Below the pieces are notes generated by a model that had not been told where the DNA came from, did no database searches, and worked only from the letters and a program-made list of their open reading frames with translations. From assembly GCA_014621425.1 (NCBI GenBank), contig JAANBB010000244.1, forward strand, positions 1 to 59,152: a stretch of 59,152 nt of DNA. Direction: 5' to 3'. Both the position numbers and the translations under genes were made by a program. Every line of letters begins with the position of its first letter. The first letter of the stretch is position 1. Origin of the DNA: Cylindrodendrum hubeiense. Taxonomy: Eukaryota; Ascomycota; Sordariomycetes; Hypocreales; Nectriaceae. Positions 24,529 through 37,659 of the stretch are shown piece after piece.

Positions 24529-24907
24529 TCAGAAGCTTGTGCAGAGGAACATGTACCTACCGTAGTGGCTGTACCAACTATCTACAGGTACCTAACAAGG
24601 GAGCTACAGGCCAGCTACAGGCCAGTCACTCTGTACCACGAGACCTCACTGTCAGTGTCGTCGTCGTCGTTCGGGACCTTGGTACCTGCTGGGGCGAGGT
24701 CCACTGCGTTGTTAGTGGAGGCCTTGTAGGGGCCTGAATCCACTGCAGCTCGGCCAGTTCCCTGTGTGCAGCTCCCACTGGACAGGGCACAGCTCCCCGT
24801 CATGCAGGCTGTCGTCGTTGTCATGGTGGTTGTCGTAAGGTATTGGACCTGGGCTGCCTCGCCGATAGAGGAATCGCAGGTCATGGAGGGATCCCCGGCG
24901 GCCATTA

Positions 24908-24954
24908 GCTACCTACCTACCTACCTACCTACCAACCTACCAACCTACCTACCT
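24908..24954. repeat. (CTAC)n microsatellite
   Basis: Tetranucleotide CTAC/CAAC tract of about 47 bases, partly interrupted by CAAC units. Confidence 0.9.
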
Positions 24955-25491
24955 TGCACCCAGTAAAGGCGTCGGGAGGGACCTGGGCAGCTGGGCAAGA
25001 GTCTTACTGTACCAATTGAAGTCCTACACTGCATTCCAGCTCGCCTGCACGTCTCTCCTCTCTCTCCCCCGCTACGTCGTGTGCGGCTGTGCCCACTTGC
25101 TTGCCTTCAACATCTCCCCCCTCCCCCGCGGTGATCCCTTTTACTCTCTTCCTTTGAACCTTTGAACTCTTCCCTTGAACTCTCTTTCACGCCTCCCTCC
25201 GCGAACAATCCGTTTGCGGCGACATCTCCCTCCCCGAGTGACGCTCTACCTTCAATCCAGCCTTGGGTTTCTTTGTCTGTCCAGACGGGCCGTCCGCAAG
25301 CTGCACAGTGCTGCAGTCCAAAGAGGTGCGTGTGCTGATTTTACGTGTGATTACCCCTCCCCGATGATGCTACACCCAACACCAAACAAAGCCTAGATGT
25401 GCAGGGAGCTGGCCAGACCGGCGGGCGAGCGACAAAGAGCCCATCGTCCGCCTATCTCCCGCCGTGTATCACCACCGGCTTCTTCGTTTCT

Positions 25492-25527
25492 TAGTTTCCC
25501 TAGTTTCCCTGGTTTCCCTAGTTTCCT
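25492..25527. repeat. 9-bp tandem repeat (TAGTTTCCC) x4
   Basis: Four adjacent 9-base units of TAGTTTCCC type, with differences in the third and fourth copies. It does not match the telomere repeat. Confidence 0.85.
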
Positions 25528-26545
25528 GGGCCTGGGGCGGCAGGCATGGTTCCCAACCCAAGGCGCGGCCCGCATCGTCCATCTCTCTGAAGCCACCTCC
25601 CTCACCGTCCCCCTGCTCACATCCACTTCCACTTCCACATCCACATCCACTTGCACGTCCAAATCCACATCCAAGCCCGCCCACACAGACACTCGGTCAC
25701 ACACCCACACCAACACCACCCATCCTTGGCCCAGAGCCATCCACCCCGCCGCCGCCGCCCGCGACAAGTCGTCGTCCGGCCTTAGCCGCCCAGCGCTGCC
25801 CTTCATCACACTGGTGATTTGACGGCTTTTCCTCCCATCAGCCCAACAGCCAAACAAAGTGGACAGATCAGAATGACTATCACTGACTGCTCACGGCCAT
25901 TTTGACTCTTCATCCCCCCCCGTCCCGTCCCGCACCTCGCTCGCCTTTCCTCCACATCTTCTAGACTCTCTTGTCGCGCGTCTCGCTTCGTCTGGTCGCT
26001 TATGCCCTTGCGCTTGTGCTCGTGCCTGGCTTCTACTCCCCGTGCTCGACACTGACACTCCCTCTCGCCGCTTCCTCGCAGATCACAGACCATCTCTGTC
26101 GCCGCCAACTATTCGGCTCGCATTCCCCCGGTTCTAATACAGTACCAACCCCGTGTTGCGAACCCCTACCTAGATTCACCGTTCGCCACGCCGACCCGAC
26201 TGAAACCTGGGCCATCGCGACCACGCTAGGCTAGCTACCTGGTAGCTGCTGGACCACCACCACCACCCCCCCCTTTGTGCCCCGCGCCGCCGTCTATTTC
26301 AAGAAGACGCCCGACTGGGCCCGAGCGGAGCTGAGTCTCATCTCACGGTTGTTACCTCGCTTGCCTACAACCTCGCTGCGACCCTGCCATCGTCGCTAAC
26401 CTCTCCACCTCCCGCCGCTCACCTGCTGCCACCGTCCCCGGAATTTAAACCATCCATTGCCAACTTGACAGCTCCCTGCGCTGGTTGTGGTCGTGAGAAT
26501 CCGCTGGGTGGAGTTCCATTAAACGACCAATCCGTTCTTCTTTGA

Positions 26546-27996
<1,451 letters not shown>

Positions 27997-29226
27997 ATCT
28001 TTCCGGGAATGGTCACAGAATAATAGCATTGGGACTGCGGAGAGACGACGCAAATAAGATGTTAGTGGCAGAGGCGTAGTACGATGCATCCCATTTTGGG
28101 TTTGGGTTCGTGATGCAAGGAATGGCATGGCGATGAGTTTGGAGAAAGATAGATAGACACACAAACACGCGCACGCACAGACACATGGGGTGTCTCTTGG
28201 TACTTTGTATATCCTTGTGTATAACTTGGTCCAAGGAACGAGAGTGTGACTGTGAGGTGTCGGCATGGGAGGATGGGGGATGAGCGACGGAGATACCAAA
28301 TCGCAGGGCAGAGAGAGAGAGAGAGAGAGAAGGAGTAGCATGTGACCATTGAAATGGACGGATGGACAGTGAAGTGGATAGGTAGGATGAATTGGCTGAC
28401 TATCATGAATAAACCACTCTAGTTTTGTTTGTTTTTTTCACACTTGAGACCAACTGCATGTCATGCCAATGTGACTATTTGTCACAGTCAGTAAGTATAG
28501 GTACCACGTAGTAGTTTGTTGGGAGCCAAAGTCGATGATCATGACGACGGCTCGAGGTCACCTGGACATTTGGCGGCGAGCTACCACAGTGATGGGACGG
28601 GAAGCTGGAGCCTAATCCGATTGAAAGTTGGCCTGGAGTTGAAGTCGGGTTAGTGAGCTGACGCCCTATAAGAAAAGCGGTAAAGGCTAAAGCCGCTGTA
28701 TCCGGGGAGGGTTGGCACCCGGAGTTTCGGTGCTTCCGGTGTGCTGTTGGGCTCTGTGGACGCCGACCATGCCGCATGCCGCGGGCGTCCAGACGGCCAA
28801 ACCTACTATGTACGTCAGTCGGTCAGAAGCTGTCCGCGAATTACGTAGCCCCAAATAAATCAGGCCCCCCAGCCACTTTGTGAGTGGAAGGATTCACAGA
28901 CCTGACCGGAACCAGACCATCCTCTTTTATCATAATACTGAACCCAACGGCCAACCGCCGTCCCATCTTTTTTTTGTCTTTCCTTGCTGCATGTCTCAGA
29001 TCCTAAACGAACAACAAACCGCCTGAGCATACCGTTGCGTACCACGCCGTTCCTCAACGTCAACCTCATATTTGAATCGGTCAACGACCTCCACCGCCCT
29101 GCCTGACCTTAAACCTCGACGATCGACCCTGGTCTTTCTGTCGTCCCGCGCTCTTGATCCCTGTCCTGATCTGGCCTTTGCCTCTACGACCTCAACCACA
29201 TCTCTCACACCCAAGCTCGTTTCCCA
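27997..29226. other. Intergenic region between MAP kinase and OXR1
   Basis: No gene supported. It includes a (GA)n tract at 28310-28331, a one-mismatch version of the TACTACGTAGTA palindrome at 28502-28513, and CT-rich sequence just before the OXR1 start. Confidence 0.55.
28310..28331. repeat. (GA)n microsatellite
   Basis: Uninterrupted GA tract of about 22 bases in the MAP kinase 3' flank. Confidence 0.95.
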
Positions 29227-30297
29227 ATGAGCTCTCCCGACCGCACCCACTCCGAATCGCCGTCGTCCTCGTCCGGCGCCCAAACGCCTGTGCTCTCTCA
29301 AGACTCCAACCGCGCGTCTGCCTCGTACATCGCCAACATGTGGACCGGGCTCATCCGTCGCTTCTCCGCCGAGGATTCGCACTTCCCCAGCCAGGCCGAC
29401 ACCGCCTACGACGACCACCAGAACGGCGGCCCGCCCAAGGATGGCATCAACGGCGTCTTCACGCCCATCCGTCGCACCGCAAGCCCGCTGCGCCCGCCAC
29501 CTCTCGACCCGCTCGTCTTGCACGGTTACCGCGATGGCACGCCCGACTCGGCGAAGCTGTTGTCCACGGCCGTGGCCGAGGAGATACGCACCATGGTCCC
29601 CGAGCGGCTGCGCATCGTCGACGGCTGGCACCTCATATACAGCCTCGACCAGGACGGCGCCAGCTTAGCTACGCTCTATCAGCGGTGTCGCCAGTACGAG
29701 GGCAAGCGGGCTGGTTTTGTGCTGGTCGTCAAGGACGAAGAAGGCGGGGTGAGTTACAGACATGGTCGCCCATGGGCCATCTCCCCGCACATGACGGCGC
29801 TATGAGCTGTCAATCTGACTGAAACTTTGACTGACACCCACTAACAGACCTTCGGCGCCTACCTTTCTGAATATCCTCACCCAGCCCACTCATATTTTGG
29901 CAACGGCGAATGCTTCCTCTGGCGCGCCTCCACCCACGCTCCCCTCCCTCTGCCGCCCTCTGCCGACACCACAAATCTCACCCGCACCACGACCCTCGCT
30001 CCGCCGCCGAGACCCGCCTCCTCCTCCGCTACTAGCTCCCGCACCGCCTCGCCGACACCCAGCGAGGCTATCCGCTTCAAGGCCTTCCCCTACAGCGGAC
30101 TCAACGACTTCTGCATGAACTGCGAGACAAACTTCCTGAGCGTTGGCTCTGGTGGCGGCCACTATGGCCTCTGGCTCGACGATTCGCTCGAGATCGGCCA
30201 CAGCTCCCGTTGCGAGACGTTTGGCAACGAGCCGCTAAGTGATGAGGGGACCAAGTTTGGCATGATTGGCGTCGAACTCTGGGTCATGGGCGTGTGA
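29227..30297 (+). CDS. OXR1, TLD-domain protein
   Basis: Predicted 323-residue protein with a C-terminal TLDc domain. Family members protect against oxidative stress; yeast Oxr1 promotes V-ATPase disassembly. The N-terminal 70 residues are Ser/Pro-rich and probably disordered. TLD features: VPERLRIVDGWHLIYSLDQDG, ASLATLYQRC, FGAYLSEYPH, YFGNGECFLWR, and the closing half with GGGHYGLWLDD, SSRCETFGNEPLS and FGMIGVELWVMG. A low-complexity Pro/Thr/Ser insert of about 45 residues divides the domain between ECFLWR and IRFKAFPYSG. One 99-nt intron, 29749-29847, phase 0. The neighbour HEM4 converges on it. Confidence 0.92.
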
Positions 30298-30709
30298 AAC
30301 ATTTTTTCCACGGCCACGACACATGTAGCATGGCTGAGATGATATTACAGGCGTCAGGCGTAGATTTTCTTACTGGCGGCTCTGTTGATCTCTATGGAAA
30401 CCCCCAAAAATGGGAAACCTGCGCAAAAAGTAAATGGCACGAAAAGGCCATCCCCTAAAAAGACCAGGAAAATCAATAGAAGGGCCGGACCAAGGACAGC
30501 ATCGCGATACACGCACGGGAGGATACTGGAAAGAGATGGAAGACTTGGATGAACGCAGGCAAAACACCCACGCGACCAACATGACTAGGCATGAGTAGTG
30601 CTATAATGATACCCGGAGTTTGACACTCCCAACTCCTTTTACTTGGATCTACGAAAGCATGTGCACAACGAGAAGAGATGGGTATACTAGTTTCTTTGTA
30701 TTTGATTTT
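30298..30709. other. Intergenic, convergent OXR1 and HEM4 ends
   Basis: About 400 bp of 3' flank shared by two converging genes. No feature beyond ordinary sequence is seen. Confidence 0.55.
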
Positions 30710-31713
30710 TTAAATTTGGTTCTTGGCCATGTACTCTACAATACCGTGCAACACGCCTGCGGGAGTAGGAGCCTCGGCGCACACATCAGGCTCGAAGCCA
30801 AGCGTGCGGAGGTGGTCCCTCGTCGTCGGCCCAATAGTCGCAACAAATGTCCTGCCGTCGCGAGCATCCGGCCGCACCTTGCCCGTGTCTAGGTCCAGCA
30901 CGCCCATGCCGCGGAGCAAGTTGTCACAGCCGGTGGGCGAGAAGACGACGACCCAGCGGACGGGGACTTTGCGGGTGTCGTCGAGGATGCGGGCGAGGTC
31001 AGCCGGAAAGGACTCCATGACGCCGGTGCCGTACACGACGGTCTCGGTAACGGGAATGCGGTCCGTGTCTGGGAGAGCCGGGTCGGTGAGGGTCTTGGGG
31101 ATAATGTCGCGGCGGGTCTCGCCGACGAGGAAGAGCACGGGCGGCTTGGCCGGGCGGTCCGGGTACCACTCGGCGTAGTGGGGAAGGATGTACGAGGCGA
31201 GGGCGGCGCCGTTGCCGGTGTGGCTGCCGAAGACCTTCAGGGGCAGACTCTGTGGCACAGCAGCAAGGGCGCGGGTTGTCGCAGGACCGACACTATAGAC
31301 GGGGATGTCTTGGAGGTGAGGCCAGTTGGCGGCGTCGCTATCATTCGCAGCTTCGGCATCTACGACAGACATCAGTATATTACCACGCAGCGTCATTGAT
31401 TCCATATTAAGAACCCACCTCGTTTTCCGTCCTCAACCAACTTGACAAAAGCCTCCACTGCACGCTGCGATGTGAAAATCATGCCTCCATATTCATGATG
31501 CTCGCCGTTTCCGATGCGACGGTCCCGGAGCAGGCCGCCAGCCATATCCATGCCCGCATCGTCGAAGCGGTGCAGGAGGACTGGCACAAAGGTCGGCGCA
31601 AAGGATACCCCATGGTGCTGAGATTCCGAAAAGAGGTCCTCGTATGAGTCGCCGGGGGTTGACTTGGTCTTGAGAAGGAGGACGGGGATCGTCGAGGACA
31701 GAGTGGCGGTCAT
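30710..31713 (-). CDS. Uroporphyrinogen-III synthase (HEM4/HemD)
   Basis: Predicted 314-residue enzyme that closes and rearranges hydroxymethylbilane into uroporphyrinogen III, the fourth step of heme synthesis, in the cytosol. Features: the opening segment IPVLLLKTKSTPGDSYEDLF, MIFTSQRAVEAF, VYSVGPATTRAL, VLFLVGETRRDIIPKTL, VVVFSPTGCDNLL and ATIGPTTRDHLRTLGF followed by APTPAGVL. These give the two-lobed layout and motifs of the family, whose overall conservation is low. One intron, 31360-31418 (59 nt), with joined exons 31713-31419 and 31359-30710. The start has A at -3. It is divergent from ERV1 with a 586-bp shared promoter. Confidence 0.93.
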
Positions 31714-31952
31714 GGTCGCGGGGCCGTCGAGGGAGATATGATCACTTAACTACGTGGGTACTATGGCGAATGGGACACAGATCCATGAGGGAGTGCTCGG
31801 GTAACGAATTGAACCCTGCTAAGGTACGGGGGTCGGCGCAATCCTATGGCGGGATCATCAGACGAGCGGCGTGACACAGGTTGCAACCCACGACGTCTGG
31901 CGGGGGGCTTTTTCCAGAGTGGGCATGAGGTCACCAACTGGCGGCTCAGCTC

Positions 31953-31962
31953 TTATCGATAA
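31953..31962. promoter_or_regulatory. Palindrome TTATCGATAA, copy 1
   Basis: Perfect 10-bp palindrome with overlapping inverted GATAA sites in the HEM4/ERV1 divergent promoter. Candidate GATA-factor site by inference only. Confidence 0.5.
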
Positions 31963-32043
31963 CTACTCCCGGCAAGCGATGCGCCGCTAAAAAAAAGTTC
32001 GCGAACGGAGGGGCTTTCCAGGCCGACCCAGACCTTGAATTCG

Positions 32044-32053
32044 TTATCGATAA
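32044..32053. promoter_or_regulatory. Palindrome TTATCGATAA, copy 2
   Basis: Second copy, extended to the 12-bp perfect palindrome GTTATCGATAAC at 32043-32054, 246 bp upstream of the ERV1 start. Confidence 0.5.
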
Positions 32054-32299
32054 CCATACCATACCTGTCTGTCGCTTCAACGTTATATTGTCCTGGGTTG
32101 AGTCGGCTGTACCGGGGCTGACAAATTACCGTCACACCACGACAACACCAGAACTTCCAGCGTTGGTTGCAGCCTTGTCTGTCAAAAATCTTATCTCTCT
32201 TCTTTACCTCGCCCCTTTCCATTCGATTCTCGGGCTATCACTCCCTTGATCGCCTTGTCGACACGTCAGATCTCAGCAACCACAACAAGTGGTGGCGCT

Positions 32300-32973
32300 A
32301 TGGCGGACGAGAGCAAAGATCAACAACAGCCGGCAGGTGGTGTGGTTGCAACCCCTGGTGCGCCCGCCCCTGCTGGAGGCTCTGCTGAGCCGCCCAAGAA
32401 GATTCCCAGGGGAGTGGTTCTGGGCCCAGATGGGAAGCCGTGAGTCAACGCCCTGTCCGTCTGGCCGATGGAGCCTCCGTCTTCCAGAATCACGTTATGG
32501 TGGATCGCGCTGCTAACCCTTTCTTCCATAGCTGTCGCAGTTGCACATCTTTTGCATCATGGGCTGCCCAAACCAAGGGAACAATCAAGGGGGATACAGC
32601 TCGCGCTAAAGCGGTGACGCAGAGTCCGCAGAACGAGTGCCCACCGGACGTGGAGGTATTGGGCCGGAGCACCTGGACTCTACTGCACTCCATCGCCGCC
32701 ACGTACCCAGAAATGCCGTCCCAGGGCCAAAAGTCGGACCTTCTCAGCTTCGTGGGCCTCTTCTCGAAGCTGTACCCGTGCTGGGTGTGCGCCGAGGACT
32801 TCCAGGGCTACCTACGCCGGGATGCACCCAAGGTCGGCAGCCGGGATGAGTTTGGCAAGTGGCTATGCGGAGCTCACAACGATGTGAACCGGAAGCTGGG
32901 CAAGCCGGAGTTTGATTGCTCCAAGTGGGAGGAGAGATGGCGAACGGGCTGGAAGGACGGCCGATGCGACTGA
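32300..32973 (+). CDS. Mitochondrial FAD-linked sulfhydryl oxidase ERV1
   Basis: Predicted 193-residue flavoprotein of the intermembrane space. It re-oxidises Mia40 in disulfide-driven import and passes electrons to cytochrome c. Features: shuttle cysteine pair CRSC at 48-51 in an N-terminal flexible region, then the Erv/ALR domain with GRSTWTLLHS, the active-site pair CWVC at 130-133, and the structural motif CGAHNDVNRKLGKPEFDC. Both pairs lie near their positions in yeast Erv1. The N-terminus is Ala/Pro/Gly-rich with no clear presequence, as expected for this family. One 92-nt intron, 32440-32531, interrupts the codon before the CRSC motif. The start has G at -3 and G at +4. Confidence 0.95.
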
Positions 32974-34369
32974 GCCGACCTGGATTCGGTGTGCGGTGTG
33001 TAAGATATCCTTACCTGACGGGAGCGGAAGCGGGTTCCATTGCTGGCCCACCCAGGATGCGTACAGGTGGGACGACCGATCGTGTATCAATACCCATGAC
33101 CCTGGGAGAGGGAGTGTACGAGAGCATGCGCATAGAAGAAATTGGCGAGCTTCGCGAGAGAAAGGAGAAAGGATGGAGACAGGCACGGAGATGAAAAAAG
33201 TAGGCCTGTGGTCTGTTTTCCGACGTCGGCGACGGAGTACGAACAGCGCCGGTACCTTGGCTTACACCGTCCATTGTATTTTCCCTTGTCGTTGACAACG
33301 GGTTGGAGGGCAGGAAACGGCTGAGCCAAGGCGAGAGGAAGGCGACGTCCAGGGCGTTGATTGGTGTAAAACCACTGCTGTACTTCCCATGTAGAATCTC
33401 CTCTCCCGATTTAGACACAACTCATTTATACACCTACCTGCGACACCTAGGTACCTACCCAGGGACAATACCTGATTACCTACCTCCCTAACTGATGGTT
33501 CATCCCGATCAACCTGGGTGCAGGGTAACAGGGACTTTGAACAGATGTCCTGCTTCCTTGGGCGAGTAGTTGCCTGTCAGGCTACATGTGGACTCGTTCC
33601 CACATGTGCGGATGCATTTGTCGTCGATTAAAACTGCGCAGGTGTATGTGAGGAGAATTGATGACGTACAGCACCAACAAACCACAAAATCCCAACAGGG
33701 CCGCTTTTCCACTGGGCTGGCTGGCAAGTTTCCACTGGGCTGGCCAGTCTTTTCTCGCTTGCATGCCTGGTCGTCGTCGGTGTCGGTGTCGGTCGTCCGC
33801 TCGTCCACTCGATACCCTTGCTTCGGGAGGAGTCGCCGCCACGATAAGGATGATCTGACATGGCCCCTAACTACCGGCCCGGCCGTTGCGATGGCCTCAC
33901 CGAATAGTAGGGCCGCCACCAACAAATCAGGGCGCTCTGACAGCTTCCAGATTTCAGGTTCCATGGCTCGTGCCCTGGAATTCACCTTACCCTGCTGCTG
34001 TATACCATGGCCTGCCACTCAGCCTGTCACTCAGCCTGCCACTCTATCCCGACTTTTGTGGCGCGTCGAGCAATCGTTCCCTGCTTGAGGCTCGCTAAAA
34101 GGGACCACGGTCAAATCCAATGCTCACCGACCTATCACTCCATCATGCCCGACACCCTCCCTGCTCTGCTATCAACGGCAAGGCACGGAAAACGAAGGCA
34201 TGAAGGGGAGCCGGATGTGACCTGTTTTTTTCCTAAGGATGCTGTTGTCGCGCTTCGCCCTCCGCTCCGTCGTCCTCGCCCGGATGGTAGCAAGTATCCA
34301 GGGCGTGCGTGGCTAGACACGATACGAGAGCTGCCCCCTCCTATTCGCTTTGGGCCGCCCTACCGCCAC

Positions 34370-34378
34370 TACTCCGTA
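34370..34378. promoter_or_regulatory. Recurrent 9-mer TACTCCGTA
   Basis: Second exact copy of the recurrent intergenic 9-mer, about 1.25 kb upstream of the pyruvate decarboxylase start. Confidence 0.45.
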
Positions 34379-35376
34379 CACTTGCTAGCATTGCTGCTAA
34401 CGACGATGCTACCGCCGGTGCTGCCACTGATGCTGCCGTTACTCATCATGACGATGCGATTGACGATGCGATGGCCGATGTGACTGTTAGCTGACAGACA
34501 TGGCGGTACCAAACGACCGGAATTGAACCGACGATGGAGAGTGTGTCATGATGCGTGTGTCACTAGATCTTGCTACAATCTCCAGCCACACCGGCCGAGA
34601 ACCCACCCCTACCACCCGATCACCTCTTCAATTGCCGCAGCCCTTGGGTTTCACCGAACAAGCGCCATGCGAATTTTCACCCATGACACCGGAGTATACT
34701 ATGTACGTACTACGTACCACGTCCCTAGGTAGGTGGTAATGCGTCAACGCTTCAACGCAATGGGGCGTGGGTGGTTACGGATGCGTTCGGCCTGGCACTC
34801 GGCCACACGCCCGGACTAGCCGGGACCGGGTTTGCCATGGCTTTGGGGCCCTCGTTCGCTGTCCTTCCATCGACTTGTCACTCAGATCAGTCAATCAGGG
34901 GCCCCAAGGCCCGTTGCTGGTCATGGCGACTGGTCGACCGGCGGGCCGCTGCCGCTATCTTCAGAGCTATAGGAGCAGCCACGATGAGGGCTCCGCTTGG
35001 CTGGATCGCCCATGGATCCGGGCGAAGCTTGCACCATGGCATCATATGATTGCCCAGAGCCGCCCTCGCGTGGCGTCGGCGACATTACATCACCAAACTC
35101 ACCTCTCACCACGCACCCACTCCCCATCCGCTCTGCCTGCACGGCCGTCGGCGACAAGAGACGCGAAAACAACAAGGTGTAGCAATTTTGGCGCAATCCA
35201 TATCCGTCTCCGTAACCTATCCCTATCCATGCCGGCCAGAGTACCGTGATTCTGCTCTCCTTGTCATCTCACTCATGCTCCGACTACGCTCCGTTCCACG
35301 TCTATTTTCGGACTCGCCATTGCCATTCTTGACTGCATGTGTGTGTGCCCGGTATTGTGTGGTTCCCTCGTTTCCG

Positions 35377-35382
35377 TATAAA
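35377..35382 (+). promoter_or_regulatory. TATA box candidate for pyruvate decarboxylase
   Basis: TATAAA about 250 bp upstream of the start codon, followed by strongly pyrimidine-rich sequence to the ATG. This arrangement is typical of highly expressed glycolytic and fermentative genes in filamentous fungi. Confidence 0.55.
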
Positions 35383-35629
35383 CATCCTCTCGTCCCTCCT
35401 CCCAACGCCCGCTTCTCCCTATCTCTCCCACACTCCATTGCTTAGCACCTCACCATTCCCAAGCTTTCAAGCTTTACCTTCCACACTTCCCAACTTTCCT
35501 AGCCCTCGACCTAGGAAGTATACCAACCGTTCCATCACCTCCCAAGCTCTCCAACAGCTCTCCAACACCTCCCCAATATCTCACTCGGACTTCCACTTGC
35601 TCATCTCCAGCTCCAATTCCATCTTCACC

Positions 35630-37659
35630 ATGGCAGACGAACGAGTCGCAGCTCTGAAGGAGCCCATTGACGTCGCCGAGTACCTCTTCAAGCGTCTCCA
35701 CGAGGTCGGCGTCCGCTCCGTCCACGGTGTTCCCGGAGACTACAACCTCGTCGCCCTCGACTATCTCCCTGACTGCGGCCTCAAGTGGGTTGGCAGCGTC
35801 AACGAGCTCAATGCTGGTGAGTTTGCCCCTCCCTTGCCCCCTCGCATCTTTCATCCACTCCCATCATGACTTCGCATCTTGCAAATCGGCACTTCTCAAC
35901 CCCGCCCCAGAAGGCAACCTCGACCTGCAACACCCTTGCAAATATGCATGAGCTCGCTCACTTCGCCGCTAACACCCTGCCACAGCCTATGCCGCTGACG
36001 GTTATGCCCGAGTATCCAAGTTCGCCGCTCTCATTACCACATTCGGAGTTGGTGAGCTCTCTGCCATCAATGGCGTCGCTGGTTCCTTCTCCGAACACAT
36101 TCCCGTCGTCCACATCGTCGGCTGCCCGTCGACCATCTCGCAGCGAGATGGCATGCTGCTCCACCACACCTTGGGCAATGGCGACTTCAACGTCTTCGCC
36201 AACATGAGCGCCCAGATCTCATGCGAGGTCGCCAAGCTCAACAACCCCGCCGAGATTGCAAACCAGATCGACCACGCCCTCAAGACCTGCTGGCTCAGAT
36301 CCCAACCCATCTACATCATGCTCCCCACCGATATGGTCCAGTCCAAGATCGAAGGCGCCCGCCTCGCGACCCCAATTGACATGTCTGAGCCTGAGAACGA
36401 CCCCGAGGCCGAAGACTTCGTCGTCGCCGAGGTCCTCAAGAACCTCAAGGAGGCCAAGCATCCCGTCATTCTTGTCGATGCCTGTGCCATCCGTCATCGC
36501 GTTGTTGAGGAGGTCCACCAGCTTGTCGACAAGACCAACCTCCCCGTGTTCGTGACCCCGATGGGCAAGGGTGCCGTCGATGAGAACCATCCCAACTTCG
36601 GAGGTGTCTACGCCGGCAGCGGTTCTCACCCTGCCCAGGCCAAGGAAATCATTGAGTCTTCGGATCTGCTCCTCACCATCGGTGCCCTCAAGGTAAGAAT
36701 CGGATGCCGAACCGTCTCATATTCTCAAGCCAAGGCTAATTTCAATCGTGATTTAGAGTGACTTCAACACTGCAGGATTCTCGTACAGGACATCGCAGCT
36801 CAACTCCATCGACTTCCACAGCACTCACTGCATTGTTCGATACTCGACATATCCCGGTGTCAGCATGAGGGGCGTCCTCCGCAAGGTTATTGACCAGGTC
36901 GACCCTTCCACACTCTCTGCGCAGCCAAGCCCCGTGGTCGAAAACGAGGTTGAGGAGAACCTCGATGACTCACCAACCATCACTCAGGCCTGGTTCTGGC
37001 CACGTGTCGGCGAGTTCATGATCCCCAAGGATGTCATCATCACGGAAACCGGAACCGCCAACTTTGGAATCTGGGACACCAGATTCCCCGAGGGTGTCAC
37101 TGCGCTCAGCCAAGTTCTTTGGGGAAGCATCGGCTGGTCAGTTGGCGCTGCCCAGGGCGCCGCACTGGCGGCAAAGGATGCCGGCAACGGCAGGCGAACA
37201 ATTCTCTTTGTTGGCGACGGATCCTTCCAGCTCACGGCTCAGGAGCTGAGCACCATGATCCGACACAAGCTCAACCCCATCATGTAAGTTTAAGCCATTG
37301 CTTACCCCGCTCATATTTCAGAACTGGTCTTGGCGAACATGTGCTAACCTCGCGACAGCTTCCTCATCTGCAACGACGGCTTCACCATTGAGCGCTTCAT
37401 CCATGGCATGGAGGCCGAGTACAACGACATCCACACCTGGAAGAACAAGGACCTGGTCAAGGTGTTCGGAGGAGAGGATACCTGCAAGACCTTCACAATC
37501 AAGACCAAGGACGAGCTCAATGAGCTACTCGCCGATGAGGATTTCCAGGCTGCCCAGACTCTGCAATTCGTAGAGCTCTACATGCCCAAGGAGGATGCCC
37601 CTCGCGCTCTGGTCATGACGGCGGAAGCGAGCGCCAGGAACAACGCGAAGCTCGAATAG
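35630..37659 (+). CDS. Pyruvate decarboxylase
   Basis: Predicted 573-residue thiamine-diphosphate enzyme that converts pyruvate to acetaldehyde and CO2 in the cytosol, feeding ethanol fermentation or the acetate route. Family features: VPGDYNL with the catalytic Asp at 37, [14 protein letters not shown] with the cofactor-activating Glu at 59, the paired active-site histidines in [11 protein letters not shown] at 122-123, and the ThDP/Mg motif beginning GDGS at about 450 and ending ICNDGFTIE. Introns: 35817-35985 (169 nt), 36693-36756 and 37284-37358; all rebuild conserved residues. Length is close to the 563 residues of yeast Pdc1. The start context is strong (ACCATGGCA). It is likely highly or conditionally expressed, judging by the TATA box and CT leader. 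Confidence 0.96.

Larger units (their letters stand above)
31714..32299. promoter_or_regulatory. Divergent promoter, HEM4 / ERV1
   Basis: 586 bp between start codons. It contains two copies of the palindrome TTATCGATAA (31953-31962 and 32044-32053) about 91 bp apart. Each copy holds two inverted GATA cores. No gene in this stretch. Confidence 0.6.
32974..35629. promoter_or_regulatory. 2.7 kb intergenic region upstream of pyruvate decarboxylase
   Basis: No supported gene. Contains two imperfect copies of a 16-base unit around CCACTGGGCTGGC at 33705-33745, a 12-base CACTCAGCCTG duplication near 34010-34040, TACTCCGTA at 34370-34378, and TACTACGTA at 34708-34716 inside a GTACGTAC-rich stretch. 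A TATA box candidate is at 35377 and is followed by a CT-rich leader. Confidence 0.55.

Noticed and set aside
25492..25527. Interstitial telomere repeat
   Set aside because: The unit TAGTTTCCC does not match TTAGGG/CCCTAA and there are only four copies.
31770..31870. Second B-box-like sequence on the minus strand (GGTTCAATTCG)
   Set aside because: No cloverleaf could be formed; it is within the HEM4/ERV1 promoter.
34505..34580. tRNA-like B box (GGTTCAATTCC on the minus strand)
   Set aside because: A T-arm can be drawn only with wobble pairs, and no matching acceptor stem or A box lies upstream.
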